This document shows positions 9,410 through 17,330 of a stretch of 33,042 bases of DNA, piece after piece. Every line of letters begins with the position of its first letter. Within the stretch, counting starts at the first letter, position 1. This DNA comes from an uncultured Rivibacter sp. (lineage in GTDB: Bacteria > Pseudomonadota > Gammaproteobacteria > Burkholderiales > Burkholderiaceae), in NCBI GenBank assembly GCA_946480925.1, contig CAMLLU010000063.1:1-33042 (forward strand), given 5' to 3'. The position numbers and the translations under genes were made by a program. The notes under the pieces were generated by a model. It had not been told where the DNA came from and did not search any database. It saw only the letters and a list, made by a program, of their open reading frames with translations.

Positions 9410-9658
9410 ATGTCCACCTTTGCCCCCGCCATCACCTTCCGCTCGGCGATCCTGCAGCTGCTGCGCGTGCACCGCCCGGAGAGCGGGCCCGACAGCTCCG
9501 ACAACGGGCCGGACACCGAGGCCGACCTGCCCCTCGAGCCGGAGCCTCCGCGGCCTTCGTTCGAAGACCAGCAGACGGTGCCGGCCGTCTACAACCCGCT
9601 GCCCGAGTTCCCGCCCCTGCCGCCTCATCTGCCCGCGCCGGACTGGTGCGGGTGCTGA
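9410..9658 (+). CDS. Small proline-rich acidic protein of unknown function
   Basis: The 82-residue protein has a short helical start (MSTFAPAITFRSAILQLLRV), then a low-complexity stretch rich in Pro, Glu and Asp (about residues 22-50), then PLPEFPPLPPHLPAPDWCGC to the end. The final Cys-Gly-Cys is notable because the protein has no other cysteine. CTGGAG lies eight bases before ATG, which supports translation. It is divergent from the sigma factor gene and followed within about 20 bases by the palindromic repeat copy 2. I do not recognise a family. It could be a real small protein or a chance frame in GC-rich DNA. Confidence 0.45.
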   Translation: MSTFAPAITFRSAILQLLRVHRPESGPDSSDNGPDTEADLPLEPEPPRPSFEDQQTVPAVYNPLPEFPPLPPHLPAPDWCGC

Positions 9659-9679
9659 GCTCAGGCTCCGCTCGAGAGG

Positions 9680-9843
9680 TCAGAAGGTGTGAATGAATTC
9701 GGCGTGACCGAGCAGGGCACCAAAACCCGGCCAATCTAGGCGCAAAGCACAGCCGTAGCCGGGCTACGGCGAGCATTTGCAACGACGAGTGGGCGGGTTT
9801 TGGTGCCCTGAGCGGGCATGGCGGATTCGTTCACACCTTCTCA
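9680..9843. repeat. Dispersed ~165-bp palindromic repeat, copy 2
   Basis: This copy begins TCAGAAGGTGTGAATG and ends TTCACACCTTCTCA, with terminal inverted repeats of more than 20 bases continuing imperfectly to about 50. The central dyad CCGTAGC-CG-GGCTACGG is better preserved than in copy 1 (5174-5338). It sits between the stop of the small proline-rich gene and the stop of urtE, a convergent junction, so it may act as a two-way transcription end. Confidence 0.85.
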
Positions 9844-9852
9844 GTCGGTCAG

Positions 9853-10545
9853 TCAGATCGACATGCGCTGGCGCACGCCATCGGCTTCCATGTCGGCGCC
9901 GCGGCCGCGCATCACGATCTCGCCGCGTTCCATCACGAGGTACTGGTCGGCCAGCTCGGCCGCGAAGTCGTAGAACTGCTCGACCAGCACGATGGCCATG
10001 GTCTTGCGGTCGGCCAGCTGGCGGATCACGCGGCCGATGTCCTTGATGATCGACGGCTGGATGCCTTCGGTCGGCTCGTCGAGGATCAGGAGCTTGGGGT
10101 TGGCCGCCAGCGCGCGCGCGATGGCGAGCTGCTGCTGCTGGCCGCCGGAGAGATCGCCACCGCGGCGGCCCATCATCTGCTTGAGCACCGGGAAAAGCTC
10201 GTACAGCTCGGCCGGAATGGGCGTGCTGCCCGGCTTGCTGGCCAGGCCCATGCGCAGGTTCTCTTCGACCGTGAGCCGCCCGAAGATTTCGCGGCCCTGC
10301 GGCACGTAGCCAACGCCGAGGCGTACGCGCTCGTAAGGCGTGAGCTTGTGGATCTCGCGGCCTTCGAGCTGGATCGATCCGGTCTTGATGGGCACCAGGC
10401 CCATCAGGCTTTTCAGCAGCGTGGTCTTGCCCACGCCGTTGCGGCCCAGCACCACCGTCACCTCGCCGAGCTTCGCTTCGAAGCCCACGTTGCGCAGGAT
10501 GTGGCTGCCGCCGTAGAACTGGTTGACGCCTTCGAGCTTGAGCAT
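9853..10545 (-). CDS. urtE: Urea ABC transporter ATPase UrtE
   Basis: This 230-residue ATPase of the LivF/UrtE type energises urea uptake through UrtB and UrtC at the inner membrane. Walker A is GRNGVGKT (34-41), the Q-loop is near VPQGREIFG (81-89), the signature LSGGQ is at 132-136 and Walker B LLILDEPTEG at 152-161. The switch position is LVEQFYDFA, with Gln in place of the usual His; LivF and UrtE share this feature. The opening MLKLEGVNQFYGGSHILR is characteristic of UrtE. It is last in the operon and separated from urtD by 121 bases carrying a palindromic repeat. No urease genes are nearby, so the assignment to urea rests on the matching set of five genes. Confidence 0.95.
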   Translation of the reverse strand: MLKLEGVNQFYGGSHILRNVGFEAKLGEVTVVLGRNGVGKTTLLKSLMGLVPIKTGSIQLEGREIHKLTPYERVRLGVGYVPQGREIFGRLTVEENLRMGLASKPGSTPIPAELYELFPVLKQMMGRRGGDLSGGQQQQLAIARALAANPKLLILDEPTEGIQPSIIKDIGRVIRQLADRKTMAIVLVEQFYDFAAELADQYLVMERGEIVMRGRGADMEADGVRQRMSI

Positions 10546-10559
10546 GGGTTCAAAACTCC

Positions 10560-10658
10560 TTCACCGCGGAGGCGCGCAGAACGCAGAGGCCACGCAGAGA
10601 AATGCATGCCTCGTCAGTTCTCCGCGAACCTCCGCGTCCTCTGCGCCTCTGTGGTGAA
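10560..10658. repeat. Palindromic repeat between urtD and urtE
   Basis: TTCACCGCGGAGGCGCGCAG at the left is the imperfect reverse complement of the right end, CTGCGCCTCTGTGGTGAA. Arms of about 41 bases flank an 18-base centre. It belongs to the widespread CACAGAGGCGCAGAGG-type intergenic repeats. Placed between cotranscribed genes, it could lower expression of urtE relative to urtD. Confidence 0.75.
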
Positions 10659-10666
10659 TGCATCCA

Positions 10667-11551
10667 TCAGCGGCCAAGGTAAACCTCCACCACCTTTTCG
10701 TTCGCCTGCACTTCCGCCAGCGAACCTTCGGCCAGCACGCTGCCTTCGTGCAGCACCGTCACCTTCTTCTTCGCGTTGTCGCGCGTGAGCTCGTGGATGA
10801 ACTTCATGTCGTGCTCCACCACCACGAGCGAGTGCTCGCCTTCGAGTGACAGAAAGAGCTCGGCCGTGCGCTCGGTTTCTTCGTCGGTCATGCCGGCCAC
10901 GGGTTCGTCGAGCAGCAGCAGCTTCGGGTCCTGCATCAGCAGCATGCCGATCTCGAGCCACTGCTTCTGCCCGTGCGACAGCAGGCCGGCGGTGCGCTGG
11001 GCTTGCTCCTTCAGGTGGATGAGCATGAGCACCTCGCCGATTCGGTCGAGCTGCGCGCCGGAAAGCCGCGAGAACACCGAGGCGCGCACGCGGCGGTCGG
11101 CCTTGAGCGCCAGCTCGAGGTTCTCGAACACGGTGAGGTGTTCGAACACGCTGGGCTTCTGGAACTTGCGGCCGATGCCGGCGCGCGCCACTTCGCTTTC
11201 ACGCAGGCGCAGCAGGTCGATGGTGGAGCCGAAGTGGGCGCGGCCGGCGTCGGGCCGCGTCTTGCCGGTGATCACGTCCATCATCGTGGTCTTGCCCGCG
11301 CCGTTGGGGCCGATGATGCAGCGCAGCTCGCCGGCGTCGATGGACAGGCTCAGTGCATTGAGCGCCTTGAAGCCGTCGAAGCTCACGGTGATGTCGTCGA
11401 GGTAGAGGATGGCGCCATGCGTCACGTCCAGCTCGCCCGGCTGCACCACGCGGCCGTAGCTGGCCGCGCGCCCGCCGGAGAAGCGCTCGTGCTCGCGGTC
11501 GACGTAGGCCTGACGCACACGGGCGCCGGCTTCCATGAGTTCGGGCGTCAT
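10667..11551 (-). CDS. urtD: Urea ABC transporter ATPase UrtD
   Basis: This 294-residue second ATPase of the urea transporter (LivG type) has Walker A GPNGAGKTT, the UrtD-type signature LSHGQKQWLEIGM in place of LSGGQ, Walker B LLLLDEPVAGM and the switch histidine in VVVEHDMKFI. About 45 residues precede the ABC domain (GARVRQAYVDREHERFSGG...), a known feature of UrtD, which is longer than LivG. A short insert TRDNAKKK lies before the KVTVLHEGSVLAEG strand. The start at 11551 overlaps the urtC stop by four bases (ATGA), so the two are coupled. A longer in-frame reading further upstream is only a shadow of urtC. Confidence 0.95.
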   Translation of the reverse strand: MTPELMEAGARVRQAYVDREHERFSGGRAASYGRVVQPGELDVTHGAILYLDDITVSFDGFKALNALSLSIDAGELRCIIGPNGAGKTTMMDVITGKTRPDAGRAHFGSTIDLLRLRESEVARAGIGRKFQKPSVFEHLTVFENLELALKADRRVRASVFSRLSGAQLDRIGEVLMLIHLKEQAQRTAGLLSHGQKQWLEIGMLLMQDPKLLLLDEPVAGMTDEETERTAELFLSLEGEHSLVVVEHDMKFIHELTRDNAKKKVTVLHEGSVLAEGSLAEVQANEKVVEVYLGR

Positions 11552-12693
11552 GCGCGCTCCTCCTCTTTCTTGCCCTTGCCGCCGAGCAACCGCTTCACGC
11601 CGCCCACGATGCCGTCGGGCAGGAACAGCGTGACGGCGATGAACAGCGCGCCCAGGAAGTAGAGCCAGAACTCGGGGAAGGCCTGCGTGAACCAGCTCTT
11701 CGCGCCGTTGACGAAGAACGCCCCGACGATGGGCCCGATGAGCGTGGCGCGGCCGCCCACGGCCGTCCAGATGGCGATCTCGATGCCGGCGGCCGGCGAC
11801 ATCTCGCTCGGGTTGATGATGCCGACCTGCGGCACGTAGAGCGCGCCTGCGATGCCGCACATCACGGCCGAAAGCGTCCAGATCGCGAGCTTGTACCAGA
11901 GGGTGTCGTAGCCGCAGAAGAGCACGCGGTTCTCGGCGTCGCGCACGGCCTGCAGCACACGGCCGAATTTTGTGTTCACCAGCCAGCGCGCCAGCAGGTA
12001 GAAGCCCACGAGCGTGAGCCCGGTGATCACGAACAGCGCCATGCGCGTGGTGGGCAGCGTGACGGTGATGCCGAGGATGCGCTTGAAGTCGGTGAAGCCG
12101 TTGTTGCCGCCGAAGCCGGTTTCGTTGCGGAAGAACAGCAGCATCGCGGCGTAGGTGAGCGCCTGCGTGATGATGGAAAAGTACACGCCCTTGATGCGTG
12201 AGCGGAACGCGAAGTAGCCGAAGACGAAGGCCAGCAGCCCCGGCACCGCGACCACGAGGAGCATCTGCGCGACGAAGGAATCGCTGAAGGTCCAGTGCCA
12301 GGGCAGCTCCTTCCAGTCGAGGAAGACCATGAAGTCCGGCAGGTCCGACTGGTAGTTGCCGTCGCGGCCGATTTGGCGCATGAGGTACATGCCCATGGCG
12401 TAGCCGCCGAGGGCGAAGAACAGGCCGTGGCCGAGCGACAGGATGCCGGTGTAGCCCCAGATGAGGTCCATCGCCAGCGCGCAGATGGCGTAGCACATGA
12501 TCTTGGCGATGAGGCTGACGGCGTAGTCGCTCAGGTGGAAGGCGCTTTGTTCGGGGACCAGGAGGTTCAGCACCGGCGCGGCGATGGTGATGGCGATCAC
12601 GGCCGCCATGATTGCGCTCCAGCCTTTGGGGCCCAGGAGGCTCTTGAGTTGTGGTGCTTGCGGCAACACTGGTGGGGTGAGGACTGCGCTCAT
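11548..12693 (-). CDS. urtC: Urea ABC transporter permease UrtC
   Basis: This 381-residue integral membrane protein of the LivM type has around nine or ten hydrophobic helices. The family hallmark GYTGILSLGHGLFFALGGYAMG lies near residues 80-101, and the cytoplasmic coupling-loop region around FGRVLQAVRDAENRVLFCGYD matches the permease-ATPase contact motif. With UrtB it forms the channel for urea. The C-terminus is lysine-rich (LLGGKGKKEEERA). It is coupled to urtD by an ATGA overlap, but separated from urtB upstream by a 717-base gap filled with repeats, so it may depend on read-through or on a promoter in that gap. Confidence 0.95.
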   Translation of the reverse strand: MSAVLTPPVLPQAPQLKSLLGPKGWSAIMAAVIAITIAAPVLNLLVPEQSAFHLSDYAVSLIAKIMCYAICALAMDLIWGYTGILSLGHGLFFALGGYAMGMYLMRQIGRDGNYQSDLPDFMVFLDWKELPWHWTFSDSFVAQMLLVVAVPGLLAFVFGYFAFRSRIKGVYFSIITQALTYAAMLLFFRNETGFGGNNGFTDFKRILGITVTLPTTRMALFVITGLTLVGFYLLARWLVNTKFGRVLQAVRDAENRVLFCGYDTLWYKLAIWTLSAVMCGIAGALYVPQVGIINPSEMSPAAGIEIAIWTAVGGRATLIGPIVGAFFVNGAKSWFTQAFPEFWLYFLGALFIAVTLFLPDGIVGGVKRLLGGKGKKEEERA

Positions 12694-13410
12694 GCTTTCT
12701 GGGTGCGCTTGTGGTCTGCGTAAGACCGCGCCGGGTCCCGCCCCGGCAGGCGGGTAACTTTCATTTGCGGGCCCAAATGAAAGTCACCAAAGCAAAGGGC
12801 CTGAACGCATTCGAGCCCTGCTTCTCTTGAGACCCCGCCCGACGATCACTGCGATACGCCTTGATGTTCTCGTCCAAGGTACCGTCGTTACGCTGGCTTC
12901 TTTGGTTCACCGCTGGTGCCGGCCTCCCAGGCCGGCGCGTGAGGCTCTTGGCCTTTGACCTTGGTTCGTTGCAAACCGCCCCACTCCGTTCGCCCTGAGG
13001 TATCGAAGGGCCGCACCGGTCCAGCGCAGGGCTTCGATACCTCACCCCGAACGGAGAGATTGGGTTCGCTGCCGCGGTGTGGCCGGCCCCTAGGCCGGCT
13101 TGTCCGTCACTTCGTAAACGGGGCCCCGTCTGTGCCGCCTGCGGCGCGTTGCGGCCTGAGGGTTGCCGCGCGCAGCGCGGTCGAGCAAAGCTGTCTGAGC
13201 TCCGAAGCCGAAGGCTGAGGGCGAGTTCTTTGCTCGCCCTCAGGTCGCAACTGCGTCGCAGGGCAGTCCGCCCGTTCAGGGCGGACCGAGCACAGTCGGG
13301 GTGCCCTTCTTTTGGTTCCTTTTCTTGGGCAAGCAAGAAAAGGGACTCGCCTGCCGGGGCGAAATCCCGGCGCGGTCTCACAAAGTCAGGCAAACCCCAC
13401 AAAAAGCAAG
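12694..13410. repeat. 717-base repeat mosaic between urtB and urtC
   Basis: I see no credible gene here. The stretch is a series of inverted repeats: an 11-bp stem ACTTTCATTTG/CAAATGAAAGT (12757-12784), GCCGGCCT/AGGCCGGC (about 12918-12936), a 73-bp imperfect palindrome CTCCGTTCGCCCTGAGG.../...CGAACGGAG (12984-13056) and a 10-bp stem CCTTTTCTTG/CAAGAAAAGG (13318-13343). A 217-codon open frame crosses it on the minus strand but has repeat-like composition. The CGTTCGCCCTGAG...TCGAAGGGC element is of a type found scattered through many proteobacterial genomes. It probably arose by stepwise insertion. Confidence 0.75.
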
Positions 13411-15009
13411 TCATGCCTCCGCACTCCTACCCTTCACCGCAAACAGTCCTTGCGGCCGCTTCTGAATGAAGGCAACGATAAAGAGCAGCACCATGATCTT
13501 CGCCAGCACCGCCCCCTGCCACCCTTCCAGCAGCTTGTTCACGACACCAAGCCCCACTGCCGCATAAACGGTCCCAGCCAGCTGCCCCACCCCACCCAGC
13601 ACCACCACCATGAACGAATCCACGATGTAGCCCTGCCCGAGATCAGGCCCCACATTGCCCACCTGGGACAACGCACACCCTGCCAGCCCCGCAATCCCGG
13701 CGCCCAAGGCAAACGCCAAGGTATCCACCCGGGCCGTATTCACCCCCATGCAGGAAGCCATCGGCCGGTTCTGCGTCACGCTGCGCACGAACAGCCCCAG
13801 CCGCGTTCGTGCAATCAACAGCGCCATGCCCACAAGCACCAGCACCGCGAACACGATGATCGCGATGCGGTTGTAGGGCAGCGTGAGGTTGCTCATCACG
13901 TCCACCCCGCCCGAGAGCCATGAAGGGTTCTCCACCTGCACGTTCTGCGCACCGAACATCGAGCGCACAGCCTGCTGCAGCACGAGGCTGATGCCCCAGG
14001 TGGCCAGCAGCGTCTCGAGGGGGCGGCCATACAGCCAGCGGATCACGCTGCGCTCCAGCCCCGCGCCCACCAGCCCGGCGGCGAGGAAGGACACGGGAAT
14101 GGCAGCAACCACGTACCAGTCGAAGGCGCCAGGGAAGTACGCGCGAAATACGTTCTGCACCACGTAGGTCGCGTAGGCGCCGATCATCATCAACTCGCCA
14201 TGCGCCATGTTGATGACGCCCATGAGGCCGTAAGTGATGGCCAGCCCCAGCGCCACCAGCAGCAATATGGAGCCGAGGCTCACGCCGGAAAACACCACGC
14301 CCGCACGTTCGCCCCAGGCGAGCCGCGAGTTCACCGCGTCGAGCGCGCGCTGCAGCTCGGCACGCACCGCGGGGTCTTCTTCGCCGCCTGCCTGCAGTCG
14401 CTCCATCAGCAACACGCGCGTGCTGGCCTGCGTGCTGGTGGCCAGCGCTTTCGCGGCGTCGATGCGCTTGGCCGCGTCGCCCGCCGTCACCAACGCAATG
14501 GCACGCAAGGCCTCCAGATCGGCCTTCAGGCCCGCATCGGTTTCAGCGGCCAGTGCCTTGTCGAGCAAGGGCAGCTTCGATTCGTCGATCGCCTCGCGCA
14601 GATCGCGCACCGCACCACGGCGTGCCTGCACGTCAGGCGACAGCAGCTTCAAGCCCGCCAGCGCCGCTTCGAGCTCGCGGCGCATGCGGTTGTTGTTGAC
14701 CACGTCTTCGGCATCGTCGGGCAACTTGGCCACGGCCGCGCCGGTGGCGGCATCGGTGACCTCTTCGCCCTTCACGATGTAGGCACGCTGGCCCGCGACC
14801 TTCACCTCGTCATCGAGCAGTGCCTGCACGAGCACCGGCAGACGCTCGTCGGCCGCAGCCACGGCCTTGCCCAGCGCTTCGATGCGCTCGTCGCTGTCGC
14901 CGCCGGCAATGGTGAAGGTCTGCTCGGGGGTCAGTGCTTGCGCAGCGCAGGACCACCACGCGAACAACACGAACAGGCACCGCCTGAACAAGACCGACGA
15001 CATATCCAT
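13411..15009 (-). CDS. urtB: Urea ABC transporter permease UrtB
   Basis: The 532-residue protein has a signal peptide (FVLFAWWSCAAQA), then about 200 residues of helical, charged sequence, then a LivH-type permease starting near GVSLGSILLLVALGLAITYGL with the hallmark GVINMAHGELMMIGAYATYV. The large N-terminal domain is normal for UrtB and absent from LivH; its job is not established. Near the C-terminus, MGVNTARVDTLAFALGAGIAGLAG is the usual loop that meets the ATPases. The start is uncertain: ATG at 15009 or 15003, or GTG at 15018, none with a perfect ribosome site. It follows urtA by about 160 bases containing two palindromic structures. Confidence 0.93.
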   Translation of the reverse strand: MDMSSVLFRRCLFVLFAWWSCAAQALTPEQTFTIAGGDSDERIEALGKAVAAADERLPVLVQALLDDEVKVAGQRAYIVKGEEVTDAATGAAVAKLPDDAEDVVNNNRMRRELEAALAGLKLLSPDVQARRGAVRDLREAIDESKLPLLDKALAAETDAGLKADLEALRAIALVTAGDAAKRIDAAKALATSTQASTRVLLMERLQAGGEEDPAVRAELQRALDAVNSRLAWGERAGVVFSGVSLGSILLLVALGLAITYGLMGVINMAHGELMMIGAYATYVVQNVFRAYFPGAFDWYVVAAIPVSFLAAGLVGAGLERSVIRWLYGRPLETLLATWGISLVLQQAVRSMFGAQNVQVENPSWLSGGVDVMSNLTLPYNRIAIIVFAVLVLVGMALLIARTRLGLFVRSVTQNRPMASCMGVNTARVDTLAFALGAGIAGLAGCALSQVGNVGPDLGQGYIVDSFMVVVLGGVGQLAGTVYAAVGLGVVNKLLEGWQGAVLAKIMVLLFIVAFIQKRPQGLFAVKGRSAEA

Positions 15010-15052
15010 CCCAAGCACAAAGAGTTCAGACCATGCAATTCCCTCAAGGGAC

Positions 15053-15077
15053 GGCGCAAGTGCCAGGCACTTGCGCC
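15053..15077. repeat. 25-bp perfect palindrome in the urtA-urtB gap
   Basis: GGCGCAAGTGCC, one A, then the exact reverse complement. It is immediately followed by the multi-hairpin repeat copy B. In the urt transcript it would form a 12-bp or slightly shorter stem just upstream of urtB. Confidence 0.8.
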
Positions 15078-15090
15078 GGATCAGAGCAAA

Positions 15091-15164
15091 CGCCGCGGAT
15101 CCGGCTCCGCCGGTCCGCCAGCGTTGCCCCCTTGAGGGGGAGCGGCGAAGCCGCTACGGGGGTG
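15091..15164. repeat. Multi-hairpin intergenic repeat, copy B
   Basis: It shares CGCCGCGGATCCGGC at the left and GCGAAGCCGCTACGGGGGTG at the right with copy A (8490-8647), but lacks copy A's ~80-base middle. It contains GGATCCGGC/GCCGGTCC and CCCCCTTGAGGGGG dyads. It starts four bases after the urtA stop codon, so it is positioned to protect or terminate the urtA message. Confidence 0.75.
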
Positions 15165-15168
15165 CGCC

Positions 15169-16455
15169 TTACTTCTTTTCAGGCTCGTCCTTCTTCTTGT
15201 CGTTGCCCGGGATGTAGGGGCTCCACGGGTTGGCGCGCACCGGGCCCTTGGTCTTCCACACCACGTTGAACTGGCCGTCGGCCTTCACCTCGCCGATCAG
15301 CACCGGCTTGTGCAGGTGGTGGTTCTTCTCGTCCATCTTGGCGACGAAACCGCTCGGGGCCTTGAAGGTCTGGCCGGCCATCGCGGCGATCACCTTGTCG
15401 GTGTCGGTGCTCTTGGCCTTCTCGACCGCCTGCTTCCACATGTAGACGCCGATGTAGGTGGCCTCCATCGGGTCGTTGGTGAGCGGCTTGTCGGCGCCCG
15501 GCAGCTTCTTGGCCTTGGCGTAGTCGGCCCACTTCTTGGTGAAGGCGGAGTTCTCCGGGTTCTTCAGGCTCATGAAGTAGTTCCAGGCGGCCAGGTGGCC
15601 CACCAGCGGCTTGGTGTCCACGCCGCGCAGTTCTTCTTCACCCACCGAGAAGGCCACCACCGGCACGTCGGTCGCCTTCAGGCCCTGGTTGCCCAGTTCC
15701 TTGTAGAAGGGCACGTTGGAGTCGCCGTTGATGGTGGAGATCACGGCCGTCTTCTTGCCTTCGGCCGAGAACTTCTTGATCTTGGCGATGATGGTCTGGT
15801 AGTCGCTGTGGCCGAAGGGGGTGTACTCCTCCATGATGTCGGCCTCGGCCACGCCCTTGCTCTTCAGGAAGGCGCGCAGGATCTTGTTGGTGGTGCGCGG
15901 GTACACGTAGTCGGTGCCCAGCAGCACGAAGCGCTTGGCGCCGCCGCCGTCCTTGCTCATGAGGTATTCCACGGCGGGAATGGCCTGCTGGTTGGGCGCG
16001 GCACCGGTGTAGAACACGTTCTTGCTGAGCTCTTCGCCTTCGTACTGCACGGGGTAGAACAGCAGGCCGTTGAGCTCTTCGAACACCGGCAGCACCGACT
16101 TGCGGCTCACGCTCGTCCAGCAGCCGAAGGTGACGGCCACCTTGTCCTGGCTGATGAGCTGCTTGGCCTTTTCGGCGAACAGCGGCCAGTTGGAGGCCGG
16201 GTCCACCACCACCGGTTCGAGCTTCTTGCCCAGCACGCCGCCCTTGGCATTGATCTCGTCGATGGCCATCAACACCGTGTCCTTCAACACGGTTTCGGAG
16301 ATGGCCATGGTGCCCGACAGCGAATGCAGCACGCCCACCTTGATGGTGTCGGCAGCCTGCGCCTGCAGGGTGAACCCGAGGGCCGACACGCCCAGCGCGA
16401 CGGCGCCGAGCGCATGGGTGAAGGTGCGGCGGGAGGTGGCAGTGATGTGTTTCAC
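15169..16455 (-). CDS. urtA: Urea ABC transporter substrate-binding protein UrtA
   Basis: The 428-residue periplasmic binding protein begins with a signal that has a twin-arginine flavour (SRRTFTHALGAVALG) and an AQA cleavage site. The mature protein starts ADTIKVGVLHSLSGTMAISE, the hallmark of UrtA/FmdD, and contains VVDPASNWPLFAEKAKQL, GCWTSVSRKSVLPVFE and NGLLFYPVQYEGEE, all diagnostic of the urea/short-amide branch rather than of branched-chain amino-acid binders. The lysine-rich C-terminus (GNDKKKDEPEKK) is unusual. The start is GTG at 16455, with AAGGAG eight bases upstream. A hairpin lies three bases beyond that site. It heads the urtABCDE operon, which in other bacteria is controlled by nitrogen status; I could not find a convincing sigma-54 promoter here. 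Confidence 0.95.
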   Translation of the reverse strand: MKHITATSRRTFTHALGAVALGVSALGFTLQAQAADTIKVGVLHSLSGTMAISETVLKDTVLMAIDEINAKGGVLGKKLEPVVVDPASNWPLFAEKAKQLISQDKVAVTFGCWTSVSRKSVLPVFEELNGLLFYPVQYEGEELSKNVFYTGAAPNQQAIPAVEYLMSKDGGGAKRFVLLGTDYVYPRTTNKILRAFLKSKGVAEADIMEEYTPFGHSDYQTIIAKIKKFSAEGKKTAVISTINGDSNVPFYKELGNQGLKATDVPVVAFSVGEEELRGVDTKPLVGHLAAWNYFMSLKNPENSAFTKKWADYAKAKKLPGADKPLTNDPMEATYIGVYMWKQAVEKAKSTDTDKVIAAMAGQTFKAPSGFVAKMDEKNHHLHKPVLIGEVKADGQFNVVWKTKGPVRANPWSPYIPGNDKKKDEPEKK

Positions 16456-16472
16456 GGAAGGTGCTCCTTGGT

Positions 16473-16500
16473 CTGGGTCCGTTCGTTGGGACGGACCCAG
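16473..16500 (-). promoter_or_regulatory. Hairpin in the urtA leader
   Basis: CTGGGTCCGT and ACGGACCCAG form a perfect 10-bp stem with an eight-base loop. It ends about three bases before the AAGGAG site of urtA (16464-16469). It could stabilise the 5' end of the message or modulate initiation. A second short palindrome, TACGCCA-CT-TGGCGTA (16528-16543), lies further upstream and could be an operator. Confidence 0.5.
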
Positions 16501-16685
16501 GTTAGGCAAGCCCCCTTCGGCGGCCAATACGCCACTTGGCGTAGGCGCGACACCACGGGGCGCGCGAAGCGATGGCGCACCTTGCGAAAAGCCGGGCCCG
16601 CGCTGCGCGGCGTGGCACCTTCGCCTGCCTATGATCGATCGACCACCCCGCTGCAGCGGCTGTGACTGCGGCTTCAACCAACTGA

Positions 16686-17303
16686 ATGAGCGAACGAACC
16701 ATGAGCAACACCTCCGGTGGCGGCGCCAACGCCGCGGTACCCGCCGAGATCGACCGTTGGAACTGGGGCGCCTTCCTGCTCAACTGGATCTGGGGCATTC
16801 GCCACAACACGTGGCTGGCGCTGCTGGTGTTCGTTCCGTTCATCAACATCGCCGTGCTCTTCCTGCTCGGCAAGAGGGGCAGCGCGTGGGCGTGGCAGAA
16901 CAACCGCTGGGCCAGCGTGGCGCAATTCCGTGCGGTGCAGCGGCGCTGGGCGCAGTGGGGCGTGGCCACGTGTGCCTTCTTTGCGGCCGCCTGCGTCGGC
17001 CTGTTCTTCGCAATCACGGCGTTCTTCAAGAACACCGAGCCCTACAAGCTCGCGCTGGCGAAGCTGGAGTCCCACGCGCTGGTGCAGCAGGCCCTCGGGC
17101 AGCCGCTGTCCACGGGCCTGCCGATGGGCGACATCCACGACGGCGGCGCGCGGGGCAGTGCGAACCTTTCGTTCAGCGTGGAAGGCCCGAACGGCTCGGC
17201 CACCGCGTACGTGCTGGCCCGCAAGGAGTTCGGTCAATGGACGATCGAGCGCATGGTGCTGGAAGACGAAGCCACGGGCCGGCGAGCGGACCTCGTGCCC
17301 TGA
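16686..17303 (+). CDS. Coa1/TIM21-like membrane protein
   Basis: The 205-residue protein has two hydrophobic segments, WLALLVFVPFINIAVLFLLG (about 43-62) and a second one around ATCAFFAAACVGLFFAITAFF (about 94-115). The N-terminal phrase WNWGAFLLNWIWGIRHNTW is common to small bacterial membrane proteins of this type. The C-terminal soluble part (LESHALVQQALGQPLSTG... to YVLARKEFGQWTIERMVLE) resembles the Coa1 domain: an amphipathic helix, then a beta sheet with SANLSFSVEGPNGSATAYV. In mitochondria Coa1 helps cytochrome oxidase assembly; a similar role here is unproven. The start is 16686 or 16701, both with poor ribosome sites. It is divergent from urtA. Confidence 0.7.
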   Translation: MSERTMSNTSGGGANAAVPAEIDRWNWGAFLLNWIWGIRHNTWLALLVFVPFINIAVLFLLGKRGSAWAWQNNRWASVAQFRAVQRRWAQWGVATCAFFAAACVGLFFAITAFFKNTEPYKLALAKLESHALVQQALGQPLSTGLPMGDIHDGGARGSANLSFSVEGPNGSATAYVLARKEFGQWTIERMVLEDEATGRRADLVP

Positions 17304-17310
17304 CCGGTCT

Positions 17311-17330
17311 GCGCCTCGCGGCGCTTCTCT
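17311..17330 (+). terminator. Possible terminator after the Coa1-like gene
   Basis: GCGCC-TCGC-GGCGC is followed by TTCTCT, eight bases beyond the stop codon. The stem is short and the T-tract is interrupted, so the call is weak. It lies at a convergent junction with the cysteine-cluster gene ending at 17329. Confidence 0.35.

Noticed and set aside
12761..13414. 217-codon open frame on the minus strand between urtB and urtC
   Set aside because: It runs through several inverted repeats, has a repeat-like arginine/proline/serine-rich composition, and resembles frames often misannotated in intergenic repeats of this order. No ribosome site or domain.
16501..16680. Sigma-54 promoter for urtA
   Set aside because: No TGGCAC-N5-TTGCA-like match with correct spacing on the minus strand.
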